Origin: Paracoccaceae bacterium
Lineage (GTDB): Bacteria > Pseudomonadota > Alphaproteobacteria > Rhodobacterales > Rhodobacteraceae
Direction of reading: 5' to 3'
Assembly: GCA_002712045.1 (NCBI GenBank)
Contig: PARX01000050.1
Location: 1,505-7,475 of the forward strand
DNA: 5,971 nt
The notes beneath the pieces were generated by a model. That model saw nothing but the letters and a program-made list of their open reading frames with translations, was not told where the DNA came from and did not search any database. Position numbers and translations under genes: made by a program. The stretch's first letter is position 1; the number at the start of each line of letters is the position of its first letter. Of this stretch, positions 5,660 through 5,971 are shown piece after piece.

Positions 5660-5971
5660 ATTATTTCAAGAAGCTGTAATTATAAGTATTTTAGCGGGAT
5701 CTTTCCGAGTAATGACGCCAATCTTATTTGCAGCCATTGGTGAATTGGTTACTCAGCGTGCAGGTATTTGGAATATGGGTGTCGAAGGTACGATGATTAT
5801 GGGAGCGTTTACTTCATATATGGTGGCTACAACAACTGGATCTTTATACCTAGCCGTCTTAGGAGGGGTATTTTCCGGGATGATAATGGGTCTTATAACT
5901 GCTTTTATGATTGCTACTGTGCGTGTGGATCATTTTATCACGGGATTAGGTCTTAATTTATTGGTGGGTGG
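5652..5971 (+). CDS. BMP-type ABC importer permease 2 (NupQ/YufQ-like), N-terminal part, cut by window end
   Basis: An open frame from ATG 5652 to the window edge encodes 106 complete residues with no stop. It overlaps the last eight bases of permease 1 (ATGTCTGA). AGGA at 5638-5641 lies ten bases before the start. Recognised by FAAIGELVTQRAGIWNMGVEG (26-46), the signature of the second BMP-type permease, where 'alGEl..eraGv.NlGvEG' is usual. Hydrophobic segments lie at about 9-29, 47-60, 64-90 and 96 onward, and the VDHFITGLGLNLLVG segment matches the 'n.ii.gi.lnlla.G' region after the fourth helix. Relatives are about 300 residues, so roughly one third is present. It would pair with permease 1 as the second half of the channel and completes the four-gene importer. 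The frame is the continuous coding one; an overlapping 62-codon frame at 5768-5956 lacks any family signature. Confidence 0.92.
   Translation, partial: MSELFQEAVIISILAGSFRVMTPILFAAIGELVTQRAGIWNMGVEGTMIMGAFTSYMVATTTGSLYLAVLGGVFSGMIMGLITAFMIATVRVDHFITGLGLNLLVG

Noticed and set aside
5768..5956. 62-codon open frame on the plus strand
   Set aside because: It overlaps the clear NupQ-like permease frame starting at 5652, its product is rich in Tyr, Gly and Asp without a recognisable motif, and no gene is expected inside a permease.
1..5971. CRISPR array, tRNA or rRNA genes, insertion sequence or phage genes
   Set aside because: No regularly spaced repeats, tRNA-like cloverleaf, transposase motif or terminal inverted repeats were found on reading both strands.

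Overview
The window is AT-rich DNA with densely packed genes. It has a Sec-exported binding protein, an ATPase and BPD_transp_2-type permeases arranged as in Gram-negative bacteria. A marine or otherwise low-GC alphaproteobacterium would fit the type of BMP-family transporter and the Rieske oxygenase. This is an impression from gene content and base composition only, since no RNA gene or phylogenetic marker is present.

Layout. (1) Positions 1-615 (+) hold the C-terminal part of a serine hydrolase of the beta-lactamase / 6-aminohexanoate-dimer-hydrolase fold; its N-terminal half lies outside the window. (2) Positions 674-1699 (-) hold a complete Rieske non-heme iron oxygenase subunit, convergent with the hydrolase. 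(3) Positions 1700-1949 are a 250-base, very AT-rich divergent control region. It contains a palindrome resembling the core of a LacI/PurR-type operator, an AT-only inverted repeat, and a repeat-containing leader ahead of the transporter. (4) Positions 1950-5971 (+) are a four-gene BMP-type ABC importer operon: periplasmic binding protein, double-domain ATPase, permease 1 and permease 2. Permease 2 starts inside the end of permease 1 and is cut off by the window edge.

How the genes may work together. The transporter has the order and family membership of the purine-nucleoside importers (B. subtilis NupNOPQ, Lactococcus BmpA-NupABC, spirochaete PnrA). The divergently transcribed Rieske protein has the VanA/dicamba/N-demethylase-type architecture, and several of its local motifs recall the methylxanthine N-demethylases NdmA/NdmB. 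The best hypothesis is import of a small, possibly methylated purine-like or N-heterocyclic compound, followed by oxidative demethylation or hydroxylation. The serine hydrolase may or may not belong to the pathway. This is inference: the reductase the Rieske enzyme would need is not in the window, and the substrate cannot be read from sequence. Every protein belongs to a known family, so any novelty lies in the combination and its control region.
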